Source of the DNA: CATOSD01 sp965226695
GTDB lineage: Bacteria; Chloroflexota; Dehalococcoidia; Lucifugimonadales; CATOSD01
DNA: 64,000 bases
Assembly: GCA_965226695.1 (NCBI GenBank)
Contig: OZ245405.1
Location: forward strand, 1,302,001 to 1,366,000
Direction: 5' to 3'
In this document: positions 53,777 through 62,488 of the stretch, one piece after another
Layout: every line of letters begins with the position of its first letter
Position numbering within the stretch: the stretch's first letter is position 1
Notes under the pieces: model-generated
What the model was told of the DNA's origin: nothing
Database searches by the model: none
The model's input: only the letters and a program-made list of their open reading frames with translations
Position numbers and translations under genes: made by a program

Positions 53777-54151
53777 GTCGAGGTGGCCGGGCGGCCGCCG
53801 TCGCGGGCGCCAACCGGCGCGCGTGAGGGAGGAAAGTCCGAGCTCCAAAGGGTAAGGATGCCCGCTAACGGCGGGGCGGGGCGACCCGACGGAAAGCGCC
53901 ACAGAAACATACCGCCGTCCTCCCAGAGGGGGCGGCAAGGGTGAAAAGGTGAGGTAAGAGCTCACCGCCTTGGCGGCAACGTCAAGGGCCAGGCAAGCCC
54001 CATCCGGAGCAAGGCCAAATAGGGGGAACATTGGCTTACCCGGCCATTCCCCGGGTTGGCCGCACGACCCAACCGGCAACGGTTGGGCTAGATAGATGGC
54101 CGCCGTCCCGGTGTTTCGGGATACAGAACTCGGCTTACAGGCCTCCTCGAC
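53777..54151 (+). ncRNA. rnpB: RNase P RNA, bacterial class A
   Basis: Catalytic RNA that matures the 5' ends of tRNAs. The universally conserved elements are present in order: GAGGAAAGTCCGAGCTCC near 53825, ACAGAAACATACCGCC near 53902, GGTGAAAAGGTGAGGTAAGAG near 53940, AGATAGATGGCCGCC near 54090, and ACAGAACTCGGCTTACAG near 54125. Helix P1 is formed by GTCGAGG (53777-53783) with CCTCGAC (54145-54151), which sets the approximate ends. A TACAAT -10 box lies at 53764-53769, placing the start at about 53776. It stands alone between the recombinase-like gene and rlmD. Confidence 0.96.
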
Positions 54152-54277
54152 CTGGCGGGCCTTGATGGTGCAGACCGTCGAGGCTCGCGCCGGGTGCCTC
54201 ATGGCCCTTATAGGGCATACGGCGCCTGGCCTCCTTATCCGAACTGGTAGTCCTCCGACCGGACCCCCAAAAAGGCG

Positions 54278-55510
54278 ATGCGAGTCCAGCAGACCAGCCC
54301 CGATTCTTTCGTCGCGCCCGAACCGGAATACGCGCGCCTCACCCTGGAGGGCATGGCCCCCCTGGGCGACTGCTTTGCACACTTTGAGGAACAGACGATC
54401 AACGTCTTTGGCGGCCTGCCAGGCGAGCAGGTGGTCGCCAGGATCGTAAGATACCGTAGGCGGCGCCGTAAGTTCGTCTCTGCGATTGTCGACCGCGTAC
54501 TTTCGCCGTCCCCGCACAGGGTCGCGCCCCCATGTCCACTCTTCGGACCGTGCAGCGGCTGCCAGTGGCAGCACGTCAGCTACGACCACCAGCTCACACT
54601 CAAGCGTGAAGCCGTCGAGAGGGAGATTGGCCGCTATCCTGAGCTGGACGGCGTGACCGTCGCCCGCACCGTGCCAAGCCCGCAGCCGTTCAACTACCGC
54701 AACCACGCACGCTTTACGGTCAGGCGCAGCGGCTCACTCGGATTCACGAACCGCATCACACGTAGATTCGTCCGCGTGGACGAGTGCATGCTGATGACCC
54801 CCGGCATCAACGGGGCGCTCGCCGAGCTGCAGGACAACTGCTCGGAGACAACGCAGCTTTCGGTGCGGTACGGCGTCAACACCGGCGACTTCCTGGTGCA
54901 ACCCACGCTGCAAAATCCCGCCATCGGCCTGCCCTCGGGCCAGTCCCATTACGTCGAAGAACTGCTTGGCAGACGGTTCCGCGTCGCCTCCCCGTCCTTC
55001 TTCCAGGTCAACACCCACCAGGCCGAGCACATGGCGCGCATGTTGCGCGACAGACTCGAACTCGCGAGCACCGACACGCTTCTGGACGCCTACGCGGGCG
55101 TCGGCACGTTCGCGGTGCTGCTTGCGGGGGAGGCGGGCAGGGTGATCGCGATAGAAGAATCGTCCGCCGCCGTTCGCGATGCGGCCCTGAACGCGGAGGG
55201 CGTGGACAACGTGGAGTTCGTGGAGTCCAAGACCGAGGACGCGCTGGAGACGCTGGACGTACCGGTCGACGCGGTGATTCTCGATCCGCCGCGTTCGGGA
55301 TGCGAGCACCGCGTACTCACCGCTCTGGCGCGGCTGGCCCCGAGGCGCATCGCGTACGTGTCGTGCGATCCTTCGACGCTGGCGCGAGACCTCGCGATTC
55401 TGGCGGGCTCCGGCATGAGTGTGCTGGGAGTAGAGCCGCTGGACATGTTCCCGCAAACGTACCACGTGGAGACCGTCGCGACCTTGGATGGACGTAGCGG
55501 CAGGTCTTAA
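54278..55510 (+). CDS. 23S rRNA (uracil-5-)-methyltransferase, RlmD/RumA family
   Basis: A 410-aa SAM-dependent enzyme methylating uracil C5 in rRNA or tRNA. It has an N-terminal TRAM domain (about residues 15-70), the iron-sulfur cluster Cys set CPLFGPCSGCQWQH plus VDECMLM, the SAM motif LDAYAGVGTFAVLLA, and the catalytic region ILDPPRSGCEHRVL with VSCDPSTLARDL, where the Cys attacks uracil C6. RlmD, RlmCD and TrmA cannot be separated by eye, so no symbol is given. Confidence 0.92.
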   Translation: MRVQQTSPDSFVAPEPEYARLTLEGMAPLGDCFAHFEEQTINVFGGLPGEQVVARIVRYRRRRRKFVSAIVDRVLSPSPHRVAPPCPLFGPCSGCQWQHVSYDHQLTLKREAVEREIGRYPELDGVTVARTVPSPQPFNYRNHARFTVRRSGSLGFTNRITRRFVRVDECMLMTPGINGALAELQDNCSETTQLSVRYGVNTGDFLVQPTLQNPAIGLPSGQSHYVEELLGRRFRVASPSFFQVNTHQAEHMARMLRDRLELASTDTLLDAYAGVGTFAVLLAGEAGRVIAIEESSAAVRDAALNAEGVDNVEFVESKTEDALETLDVPVDAVILDPPRSGCEHRVLTALARLAPRRIAYVSCDPSTLARDLAILAGSGMSVLGVEPLDMFPQTYHVETVATLDGRSGRS

Positions 55511-55623
55511 GAGGCCAAGTGCGGCCGCATCTCGCCTGTTGGACTGAATCAACACCATCCATTAGAATGTGCGCGCGGCTAGCGCCCGTGGCGCGAAACT
55601 GGGCCGCAGGAATTCCCACCTAT

Positions 55624-56322
55624 ATGACCGTCTACTCGCCAGCCGATCCGGCATCCTGGCAGGTGCCCAGTGTGGTGCTGGCCTCGTCCTCCCCGCGCAG
55701 GCGGGAGCTCGTAGCCGAGTTACGGCTGGACGTGGAGGCCCTGAGTCCCAACGGTTTCGAGGAGCCGCCCTCGCCAGGCGAAACTCCCGAGGACTACACC
55801 CTGCGTATGGCCGAGGACAAGGCCGAGCAGGGCGCTGCGCTCCGCCCAGGAACGGTCGTCATCGGCGCCGACACCTGTGTCATGTTTCGTGGCGACATCC
55901 TGGGCAAGCCGGCGGACGCTGCCGAGGCCATTGCCACGCTGAGGCGGCTTCGCGGTGCGGAGCACTCTGTGGTGACCGGCTTGTGTGTGCGAATAGCCGG
56001 ACGCGAAGGGACGGCGGTCGCCGACGCCCTGAACAGTTCGGTCCGTCGCACCCGTGTATGGATGCGGGACTACTCGGACGATGAGATTGACGCCTACGTC
56101 CAGTCGGGTAGGGCGTCCGACAAGGCGGGGAGCTACGCGATCCAGGACAGCGACTTCCATCCGGTCGACAAAATCCGGGGCTGCTACCTCAACGTGGTGG
56201 GCTTTCCGCTTTGCGCGCTGGTTGAGACCCTCGCCGCCCAGGACGTCCAGGCGGCGCTACGCCGACCGGAGCACACCGCGGCGCTGTGCGAGGGATGCGA
56301 GCTGACGGGAGGCGGTGCGTGA
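55624..56322 (+). CDS. Maf-family nucleotide pyrophosphatase
   Basis: House-cleaning pyrophosphatase that hydrolyses non-canonical or m7GTP/dTTP/UTP nucleotides. The 232-aa protein has VVLASSSPRRRELV at the start, VVIGADTCVMFRGDILGKP (catalytic Asp of the dTTP/UTP type), VVTGLCVRIAG and GRASDKAGSYAIQD. A C-terminal tail with TAALCEGCEL is extra. The Met at 55624 is preferred over an upstream in-frame start lacking similarity. Its stop overlaps the tatB GTG. Confidence 0.9.
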   Translation: MTVYSPADPASWQVPSVVLASSSPRRRELVAELRLDVEALSPNGFEEPPSPGETPEDYTLRMAEDKAEQGAALRPGTVVIGADTCVMFRGDILGKPADAAEAIATLRRLRGAEHSVVTGLCVRIAGREGTAVADALNSSVRRTRVWMRDYSDDEIDAYVQSGRASDKAGSYAIQDSDFHPVDKIRGCYLNVVGFPLCALVETLAAQDVQAALRRPEHTAALCEGCELTGGGA

Positions 56323-56696
56323 ACTTTCTTGGCATGGGTACGCCCGAGATACTGGTCGTTCTTCTGGTCGCCTTTCTCTTGCTGGGGCCGGAGCGGATGA
56401 TCAACGCTGCGAAGACGCTGGGCAAGTATGCCGGCGAGATGCGCCGGATGGCGTCCGAGATTCCCGACCTGACCCTCGACGGTGACGAACGCAAATATGG
56501 CGAAGGCCCGATAGTGCACAGGGGCGGCGGTCCCAATTCGAGCGTCCGCCCTCGGACTGAAGAGACGCCGCCCGGTGAAGCGGCCGGCGACGAAGGCGCG
56601 GAGCCCGCACCGGAGGACGACGGGCCGGTGCCCTTCCGCGGCGGGAGGCCGCCGCAGGACGCGCCCGACGCGACCCGGGGGCAGGATACGCCATGA
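56319..56696 (+). CDS. tatB: Sec-independent translocase protein TatB
   Basis: Membrane component of the twin-arginine export pathway that docks substrates with TatC. The 125-aa protein has one N-terminal span (MGTPEILVVLLVAFLLLGPE), the Gly-Pro hinge typical of TatB, an amphipathic helix (RMINAAKTLGKYAGEMRRM) and a disordered acidic tail. The GTG start at 56319 overlaps the maf stop by four bases. tatC follows with an ATGA overlap. I favour TatB over TatA because of the LGPE hinge and a separate TatA-like gene downstream. Confidence 0.86.
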   Translation: MNFLGMGTPEILVVLLVAFLLLGPERMINAAKTLGKYAGEMRRMASEIPDLTLDGDERKYGEGPIVHRGGGPNSSVRPRTEETPPGEAAGDEGAEPAPEDDGPVPFRGGRPPQDAPDATRGQDTP

Positions 56697-57466
56697 GCGA
56701 ATCACGGCTGCCATTCGGAGAACACATCGCCGAGCTGCGCAAGCGGTTGACTCGCTCCGTCATCGCGGTGGTCGTGTGCACGGGCGTCGCCTTCATCTTC
56801 CACGAGCAGATACTCGTGCTGCTGATGGGTCCGGCCCAGGGATTCGCCAGCATACCCAACGGCAAGCCCATATTCACGGAACTGACCGAGTTCATCAGCA
56901 CGGCCATGAAGGCATCACTGGTGGCGGGCCTGTGTGTCTCGTTCCCGTTCGTGCTCTACCAGATGGTCATGTTCATCGCGCCGGGCCTCACACCGTCAGA
57001 AAGGCGGTGGCTCTATGCGCTTGTGCCGGCGGCGGTCGGCGCGTTCGCGCTGGGAGCGTTCTTCGGATACCGCGTATTGTTTCCGCCGGCAATCGGCTTC
57101 CTTCAAAGCTTCGGTAGCGGCGTCGCTACGCCGATGATCAGAATCGGGAGTTACGTCGGTCTCATGCTCACGCTGCTGTTCTGGATGGGCGTGGTGTTCG
57201 AGATGCCGGTGGTGTTGTTCTTCCTGTCCAGGCTGGGCATTGTTACGCCGCGGTTCCTCTCGCGCCAGCGCAGGTACGCCATCGTTATGGCGTTCGTGCT
57301 GGGCGCCGTAATCACGCCGACATTCGACCCCATAAACCAGGCACTTGTCGCGCTGCCCATAATCGCGCTGTACGAGATCAGCATCTGGCTGTCGAAGCTG
57401 GCTCACCGCGGCCGCGAGAGTAGCGCATCCAAGCTCGGCCTGGCCGACACCGACGCCGGGGCCTAG
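56693..57466 (+). CDS. tatC: Sec-independent translocase protein TatC
   Basis: Receptor subunit that recognises the twin-arginine signal. The 257-aa protein has six membrane spans and the conserved N-terminal region FGEHIAELRKRLTRSVIAVV, plus LTEFISTAMKASLVAGLCVS, FPFVLYQMVMFIAPGL and RRYAIVMAFVLGAVITP in loop and span positions usual for TatC. It overlaps tatB. Together with tatA across the gap it completes a TatABC set. Confidence 0.96.
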   Translation: MSESRLPFGEHIAELRKRLTRSVIAVVVCTGVAFIFHEQILVLLMGPAQGFASIPNGKPIFTELTEFISTAMKASLVAGLCVSFPFVLYQMVMFIAPGLTPSERRWLYALVPAAVGAFALGAFFGYRVLFPPAIGFLQSFGSGVATPMIRIGSYVGLMLTLLFWMGVVFEMPVVLFFLSRLGIVTPRFLSRQRRYAIVMAFVLGAVITPTFDPINQALVALPIIALYEISIWLSKLAHRGRESSASKLGLADTDAGA

Positions 57467-57482
57467 TCCAGGCGCGCGACAC

Positions 57483-57511
57483 AAAAAACGCCCCGGATTG
57501 CTCCGGAGCGT
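57483..57511 (-). terminator. Intrinsic terminator of tatA
   Basis: On the minus strand ACGCTCCGGA (57502-57511) pairs with TCCGGGGCGT (57488-57497) with one G-T pair and a 4-base loop, followed by a run of six T. It ends the tatA transcript and may also stop tatC transcripts from the other side, though without a U-tract. Confidence 0.85.
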
Positions 57512-57539
57512 CCCTCATTCGTTAGCTGTTCCCCTTGGC

Positions 57540-57746
57540 CTATGCGGAGCCGTTCTGCTTTCCGCTTGCCGTTGCCTCACTTTGCGTCTGCCCGCCACCG
57601 TCAGAGTCTGGTGACTGAGAGGAGCGGAACTCGCGTATCGCCTTCCCTATCGCGCCGCCAATTTCCGGAAGTCGGCCCACACCGAAGATGACCATCACGA
57701 TCACCAGTATGATTATCAACTCCAACGGCCCTAGTCGAAATGGCAT
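57540..57746 (-). CDS. tatA: Sec-independent translocase protein TatA
   Basis: Pore-forming subunit of the Tat system. The 68-aa protein has one span (LELIIILVIVMVIFGVGRLP), the FG hinge and LPEIGGAIGKAIREFRSS amphipathic helix, then a polar tail. The ATG at 57746 has GAGGGGG upstream; the longer open frame to 57803 has no similarity. It is convergent with tatBC rather than in one operon, which allows independent dosage of TatA. Confidence 0.92.
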   Translation of the reverse strand: MPFRLGPLELIIILVIVMVIFGVGRLPEIGGAIGKAIREFRSSQSPDSDGGGQTQSEATASGKQNGSA

Positions 57747-58025
57747 CACGCCCCCCTCGCAGGTGATACGGCCCGATTTGGCGACTATACTAGCCCCACG
57801 CAATGGCCGGCGTCAAGTTCCGCGCCCTTCACGGCGCGGATTATGGCAGAAGGCAGCGAAATCTGGTGGTATCTTCGCATTCGCCGCGACACAAAGTGGA
57901 CAGTGGGCGCCTCGCTCTTCCCCATCTCGTGCGTGTTCCCCACCTGGTGTTGACTGGTGAAGTGATCCACAGGCGTTGCGAAGGCGCGGGAATTAGCCTA
58001 ATGTTGTGGTGTTGGGAGGCGGATC

Positions 58026-59372
58026 ATGTCTACTGATGCTGTCGAGCTGTTTACGGCGTGCCACGGACTCTATGTCCGCGGTGTGAGAATGGCCGTACGC
58101 GAGAGAATGGAGGCTGAGCTTGGCGAGGACTGGTGGAACAAAGGCGTGTTGGCAAACCTCAGCCAAGACCAGCGGGAACAACTAGAACGTCTAACTAGAA
58201 CGCAGTCAGTAAGTACACTCGAAGAATTGCTCGACGTGCCACATTTCGGCTCCCTGGTTTGCCGCTCAGGCCTGTTTGCGGATCACTTCGCGGACGCCGC
58301 AGCTGCGTTCGGCAAATTTCGTGGCCTCGTGCGAATCCGGAATGCATGGGCACACGTGCGAATGGAGAACACTTCTGTGGCGCGGGTTGTTCAGTCCCTT
58401 GAAATGATGGAGGACATCCTTTCGACACTCAGGCGCAGAGAGGCACTGGACATCTCAAGAATCAGAAACAGTTTTTCTGCCCCTTCGGCGACGTTGGAGA
58501 GCGACTCGGAAGAGATTCCTGAGGAGGACAGTTTGGACACCTTGGAGGACTTCGACGCGGGACTTGCCACTTATGCCGGTGATTTTGATCCAATGTCGGT
58601 CTGGTCTCAGCTGCACTCTTGGTTGGTACTGAATACGACTGTTGTCTCAGTCGAAGATTCACGATATCCAAATCGCATACGGGTGACCGTTACGAACGAG
58701 TCCTCGACAGACCACGAGGCGCCAGAGATACACTTTAGAGATGTCTCTGTGATTGTTCATACATCCAATCGTTCCCGATACCGGCTCACGGAGGGTTCTG
58801 AGAGACATGAATGGCTGCCCCCGGGTGAGAGCTTCACTTTCGAAATTGGCATGCCTTTGAGGCAGATGGCCTTCACTGAGTTCGAACTTGTTAGTCGCGT
58901 CGACTGGGATCGACTATTCTCTCATACGCGCAGGGAGATACTGCCGAAAGACTTCGTTGGTCCAATTCTGGACGAGTTGTTGGTGAACTTTGAATCCCTT
59001 GAAATCATGGACTTTCTGGACTCCGTGCTCATTTCGATTGCCAGAGTAGGACCCGATATGACGATGCAAGAGGCGGCGAATCTTCGCGCCGAGCTCCGAG
59101 AGTTTCGGGAAACCGTCGCTCAGAAGGTCAAGGCTATTGGAAACATTCTGGCAGCGTTCATGCTAAACAAAGAAACGAGGCCTGGTTCGCATTTTTGGGA
59201 ACTAGCAGCATTCTTGCATGGCCTATCCGCGAAAATTAAGGCCTTGGACGAAGCATTCAGTCAAACAGACTTTGAGCTAATTGATCAAGCTGTCAACGAG
59301 TTGGAACAGTCTAAACTCGCGGTTATGAGGCTAGAAAACGCCATCAAGGGAATACGGGATCGTTCAGACTGA
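58026..59372 (+). CDS. HEPN-domain protein (Swt1-like), accessory
   Basis: A 448-aa protein. Residues about 1-145 match the HEPN domain of the Swt1 family: LFTACHGLYVRGVRMAVRER, then GLVRIRNAWAHVRMENTSV with the RxxxxH nuclease motif (RNAWAH). HEPN proteins are often RNases in toxin, defence or RNA-processing systems. Residues about 150-190 are acidic; about 195-300 may be a beta-rich domain (RIRVTVTNESSTDHEAPEIH); the rest is helical. No partner nucleotidyltransferase or antitoxin gene is adjacent. It is clearly AT-richer than the flanks, which suggests transfer. ATG with GGAGG six bases upstream. Confidence 0.72.
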   Translation: MSTDAVELFTACHGLYVRGVRMAVRERMEAELGEDWWNKGVLANLSQDQREQLERLTRTQSVSTLEELLDVPHFGSLVCRSGLFADHFADAAAAFGKFRGLVRIRNAWAHVRMENTSVARVVQSLEMMEDILSTLRRREALDISRIRNSFSAPSATLESDSEEIPEEDSLDTLEDFDAGLATYAGDFDPMSVWSQLHSWLVLNTTVVSVEDSRYPNRIRVTVTNESSTDHEAPEIHFRDVSVIVHTSNRSRYRLTEGSERHEWLPPGESFTFEIGMPLRQMAFTEFELVSRVDWDRLFSHTRREILPKDFVGPILDELLVNFESLEIMDFLDSVLISIARVGPDMTMQEAANLRAELREFRETVAQKVKAIGNILAAFMLNKETRPGSHFWELAAFLHGLSAKIKALDEAFSQTDFELIDQAVNELEQSKLAVMRLENAIKGIRDRSD

Positions 59373-59456
59373 CGAGTGACCACAGAACTGTTCATTGGGT
59401 GAACGGCTGCTAGAGCGCTTCTGTTGACATGCCTGTGCGGGCCATGGTCTCGCCGC

Positions 59457-60461
59457 TCATAGGCGTGGAAGGCGATGGCGCGGGTTGGGGTGGGTGAGCA
59501 CGGAGGTGTTGAAGAGGTTGTCCGGCATTCGGCCAAGCAGCACGCTCGCGACCTCCCCGGCCCCACGCTCCTCGAGCTCGAGCACCGCCTCCTGCGAGAA
59601 GAACGCGATGTGCGGCGTCACTATCACGTTGTCCAACTCGAACAGCGGGTGATGCCGAGGCGGCGGCGTCTGCGCGGCCACGTCGAGCCCGGCGCCCGCT
59701 ATCTGCCCGCCGGCCAGCGCGTCATGCAGGGCGGCCTCGTCGATCACCGCGCCCCTAGCCGTGTTGATGATGACCGCGCTGCTCTTCATCAATGCAAGCT
59801 CGCGCGCGCCGATCATCCCCTCGGTCTCCGGCGTAAGCGGCGTGTGGAAGGTAACGTAGTCGCTCTGTTGCAACAGCTCAGTCAGGGTAACAAGCCGCGC
59901 GCCGTGGGCCGCCGCGTCCTCCTCGGTGAGGCTGGGACTGTACGCCAGCGCTTCCATGCCGAACGCCCTCGCCTTCGCGCACACTGAACGCCCGATCCGC
60001 CCGAATCCCACGATGCCGAGCTTCTTGCCGCGCAGCCGCGGCATTGGCATGCCAAGCTTCAGGCTGTCCCAGCCCTCGGACTTGACGGCGTTGTTGAAGA
60101 GCGTGACGCGGCGGTTCCACGCCAACAGTAGCGCCATCGCGTGGGACGACACCTCGTCCACGCAGTAGTCGGGCACGTAGGTCACTGCGATGCCCAGCTC
60201 GGTGGCCAAGTCAACTGCGATGTTGTCCACACCCACACCGAATCGCCCGACGACTTCCAGATTCTCGGCCTCGCGCACCACCCGCTCGGTGACCAGTGCG
60301 AAGCATGTGAGGATGCCGTGGACGTCCTTCGCCAGCTCTGTCAGCGTATCCTCGCTGCCGTCGGGCGCCACGACTATCTCCGCGTCGGCGCGCGCGAGTA
60401 CGGCCCTCTCCGGTTCGACGGAAGGCCAGACGTGGTCTGTGATTAACACCTTGTACTTCAT
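59457..60461 (-). CDS. D-2-hydroxyacid dehydrogenase (CtBP/phosphoglycerate dehydrogenase-like)
   Basis: A 334-aa NAD-dependent dehydrogenase. It has the Rossmann motif LGIVGFGRIGRSVCAKA, catalytic Arg in INTARGAVIDEAAL and catalytic His in VTPHIAFFS. The catalytic Glu, normally in DVFxxEP, is not there: the segment reads GLDVAAQTPPP, with Thr at the Glu position. Without it the proton relay to His is weakened, as in formate dehydrogenases that carry Gln at this place. The substrate is unknown. The gene is not tightly linked to neighbours. Confidence 0.88.
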   Translation of the reverse strand: MKYKVLITDHVWPSVEPERAVLARADAEIVVAPDGSEDTLTELAKDVHGILTCFALVTERVVREAENLEVVGRFGVGVDNIAVDLATELGIAVTYVPDYCVDEVSSHAMALLLAWNRRVTLFNNAVKSEGWDSLKLGMPMPRLRGKKLGIVGFGRIGRSVCAKARAFGMEALAYSPSLTEEDAAAHGARLVTLTELLQQSDYVTFHTPLTPETEGMIGARELALMKSSAVIINTARGAVIDEAALHDALAGGQIAGAGLDVAAQTPPPRHHPLFELDNVIVTPHIAFFSQEAVLELEERGAGEVASVLLGRMPDNLFNTSVLTHPNPRHRLPRL

Positions 60462-60582
60462 TCGCTCGGATTCGCTCCGCCGCGCATGCCTTGGACCGCA
60501 TTGGCGAGCCAGGCTTAAACGGGGATTCTGCGCCCTATGTTACTACCGGCTGGGGGCGCATGCAAAACCGCAGCGTGGCGGG

Positions 60583-62199
60583 CTAGGGGAACGACATGGG
60601 CTTGAACATGCAGCCCTCAACGAAGATATCGAAGAAGTCGGGAGTGGTCTCCAGCTCGACGTGCTGGACGGTGAGGGCCAGCCGCTCGATCTCCCGCCGC
60701 TTCGGCCCGGAGAGCAACATGATGGTTGCCCCTTCCAGCGATGCGTTGCCCACCTTGACTATCCTGTCCGGCGGCAGGTTGGCGATGAATCCGATGGCGG
60801 CGGCGTTCCCGACGTCAACGTAGTTGGCGAATCCGCCCGCCAGGTACAGCCGTGAGACTGACTCCACAGGCGCGCCGAACTCCCTGAGTACGATGTACTG
60901 TCCAGCGTAGTTTGCGGACTTGGCCTGCGCGAGGGAACTGACGTCCGCGCGGGAGACCGCGATGCCCGATTGCTGGTCTAGGACGAACTCGTTCACGCCG
61001 TCCTCGAACGCGCCCAGGTCATTCATGCGGCCCGTGCGCCTCAACTCGGCAAGCGTGTCCACCAGGCCCGAGCCGCAGATTCCCTCCGGCGCGACGCCGC
61101 CGATTGTGGAGTAGCGCACCACTTGCCCGCTCAGCGATACGGACTCGATCGCCCCGTCGTAGCCGGGCATCCCGTACGTGACCTCGCCGCCCTCGAATGC
61201 CGGTCCGGCGGGACAAGAGGCCGAGAGCAGTCGGTGGCGGTTTCCGACCACGACCTCGGTGTTGGTGCCCACGTCCACCAGCATCGCGAGCTCCTCTTCC
61301 TCATCCATGCCCACCGCCAGCATGTCCGCCGCCACGTCCGCGCCCACGTGGCAGCCGATGAGCGGTCCGCCGTAGACGTTGGCCTCGGGATGCACGCGCA
61401 GGCCAAGCCGCCCGGCCTTCACGTTGAGGGCGGTGCCGGACCGCTCGCCCATCTCGAGCTCCAGCTCGACCACGGACTTGTAGGGCCTCTCTCCGATGCT
61501 CTGGACGTCCAGGCCGAAGAAGATGTCGCGCATGGTGGAGTTGCCCACCACGACGACCTCGTAAATCTGCCGACGGTGGAATCCGAGCAGTCGCGCCATG
61601 TCGCCTATCTCGAAATTGACCGCCGACAGCAGCACCTGCCGAAGCTCGCCCCGGTGCGGCCCGCCATCGTAGGATATGCGGTTCATGACGTCGCTTCCGC
61701 CGAAGCGCTGGGGATTCTCGAAAGACGCGGTGTGCAGCACCTCGCCGCTCTCCAGGTCGGCGAGGTTCAGCGCGACGGTGGTCGTTCCGGCGTCGATGGC
61801 CAGGCCGTAGACGGCACCTCGGTAGGTGTCTACGCGGCTGCCCTCGAAGTAGACGCTATCGCCGCTGCGCGTGGTAGGCGGCTCGGGCTCCACGGAGCGG
61901 CGCACGCCGGCGGTGAGGATACGGGGCTGGCGGCGCAGCAGCGCGAACTCGACGTCGGCATCCGTGTCGACGACCGAGGCTTGGCACGCCAGGCGGTAGC
62001 CACCGCGCAGGAACGCCTCCTCCGGCGTGAGTTGCGTCAGCGCCTCCATGCCGCGCTTCACCTCGACTATGCACTCGTGGCACTCGCCGTTTCTGCCGCA
62101 TGACGTGGGTACGCGGACGCGCAGGGAGTCGGCGTAATCGAAGATGGTCTTGCCGGCTACGGACTCGAGCCGGGTCGGGCCGTGGAGGACTGGACACAT
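60583..62199 (-). CDS. RACo-type corrinoid activation/regeneration protein
   Basis: ATP-dependent reductive activator that returns a corrinoid protein from Co(II) to Co(I). The 538-aa protein has an N-terminal 2Fe-2S ferredoxin domain (SCGRNGECHECIVEV plus a later Cys in RLACQASV), a linker, and an ASKHA-fold DUF4445 domain: GLAIDAGTTTVALNL (phosphate 1), VVVVGNSTMRDIFFGLD, LVDVGTNTEVVVGN, GICGSGLVDTLAEL and YLAGGFANYVDVGNA. It is last of the visible genes in the corrinoid operon, directly after the small Cys protein. Confidence 0.92.
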   Translation of the reverse strand: MCPVLHGPTRLESVAGKTIFDYADSLRVRVPTSCGRNGECHECIVEVKRGMEALTQLTPEEAFLRGGYRLACQASVVDTDADVEFALLRRQPRILTAGVRRSVEPEPPTTRSGDSVYFEGSRVDTYRGAVYGLAIDAGTTTVALNLADLESGEVLHTASFENPQRFGGSDVMNRISYDGGPHRGELRQVLLSAVNFEIGDMARLLGFHRRQIYEVVVVGNSTMRDIFFGLDVQSIGERPYKSVVELELEMGERSGTALNVKAGRLGLRVHPEANVYGGPLIGCHVGADVAADMLAVGMDEEEELAMLVDVGTNTEVVVGNRHRLLSASCPAGPAFEGGEVTYGMPGYDGAIESVSLSGQVVRYSTIGGVAPEGICGSGLVDTLAELRRTGRMNDLGAFEDGVNEFVLDQQSGIAVSRADVSSLAQAKSANYAGQYIVLREFGAPVESVSRLYLAGGFANYVDVGNAAAIGFIANLPPDRIVKVGNASLEGATIMLLSGPKRREIERLALTVQHVELETTPDFFDIFVEGCMFKPMSFP

Positions 62200-62218
62200 G
62201 GCTGGCGGCGCCGGGCGC

Positions 62219-62437
62219 CTACGGCGAGGGGCCGTCCATCATCCAGGCGCTGCGGTAGTCGAGATCGTCGCTGCCCACGCACAGCGGCAGGCTACCCGGC
62301 GGCCCCCCGTCGCGCTGGTTGCGGCAGCCGAACGCTGCGGTGCAGCGGTCTTGGACGTTCTTGTAAGGGCAGCGACGCCTGGACACCTCGTTGACGGTCG
62401 CCGACATGTCCTTAAATATGCCGTACAGCCGGGCCAT
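62219..62437 (-). CDS. Small four-cysteine protein in the corrinoid operon
   Basis: A 72-aa protein with four Cys spaced C-x8-C-x5-C-x14-C (RRRCPYKNVQDRCTAAFGC, later LPLC). The pattern could bind an iron-sulfur cluster or zinc. It lies between the corrinoid protein and the RACo gene with gaps of 51 and 19 bases, so operon membership is likely. The frame is open upstream to just after the corrinoid-protein stop, so translation could begin earlier. I do not recognise a named family. Confidence 0.6.
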   Translation of the reverse strand: MARLYGIFKDMSATVNEVSRRRCPYKNVQDRCTAAFGCRNQRDGGPPGSLPLCVGSDDLDYRSAWMMDGPSP

Positions 62438-62488
62438 GCTCGCCCGGTAGCGTTCCCTGTCGACCGGCTGGGTGATGGCTGTTCGCTC

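Noticed and set aside
54152..54277. Possible tRNA just after rnpB
   Set aside because: The GC-rich segment does not fold as a cloverleaf and lacks a GGTTCRANTCC T-arm.
53366..54706. 446-codon minus-strand frame across rnpB
   Set aside because: It crosses the RNase P RNA and parts of two real genes on the other strand; no coding signal.
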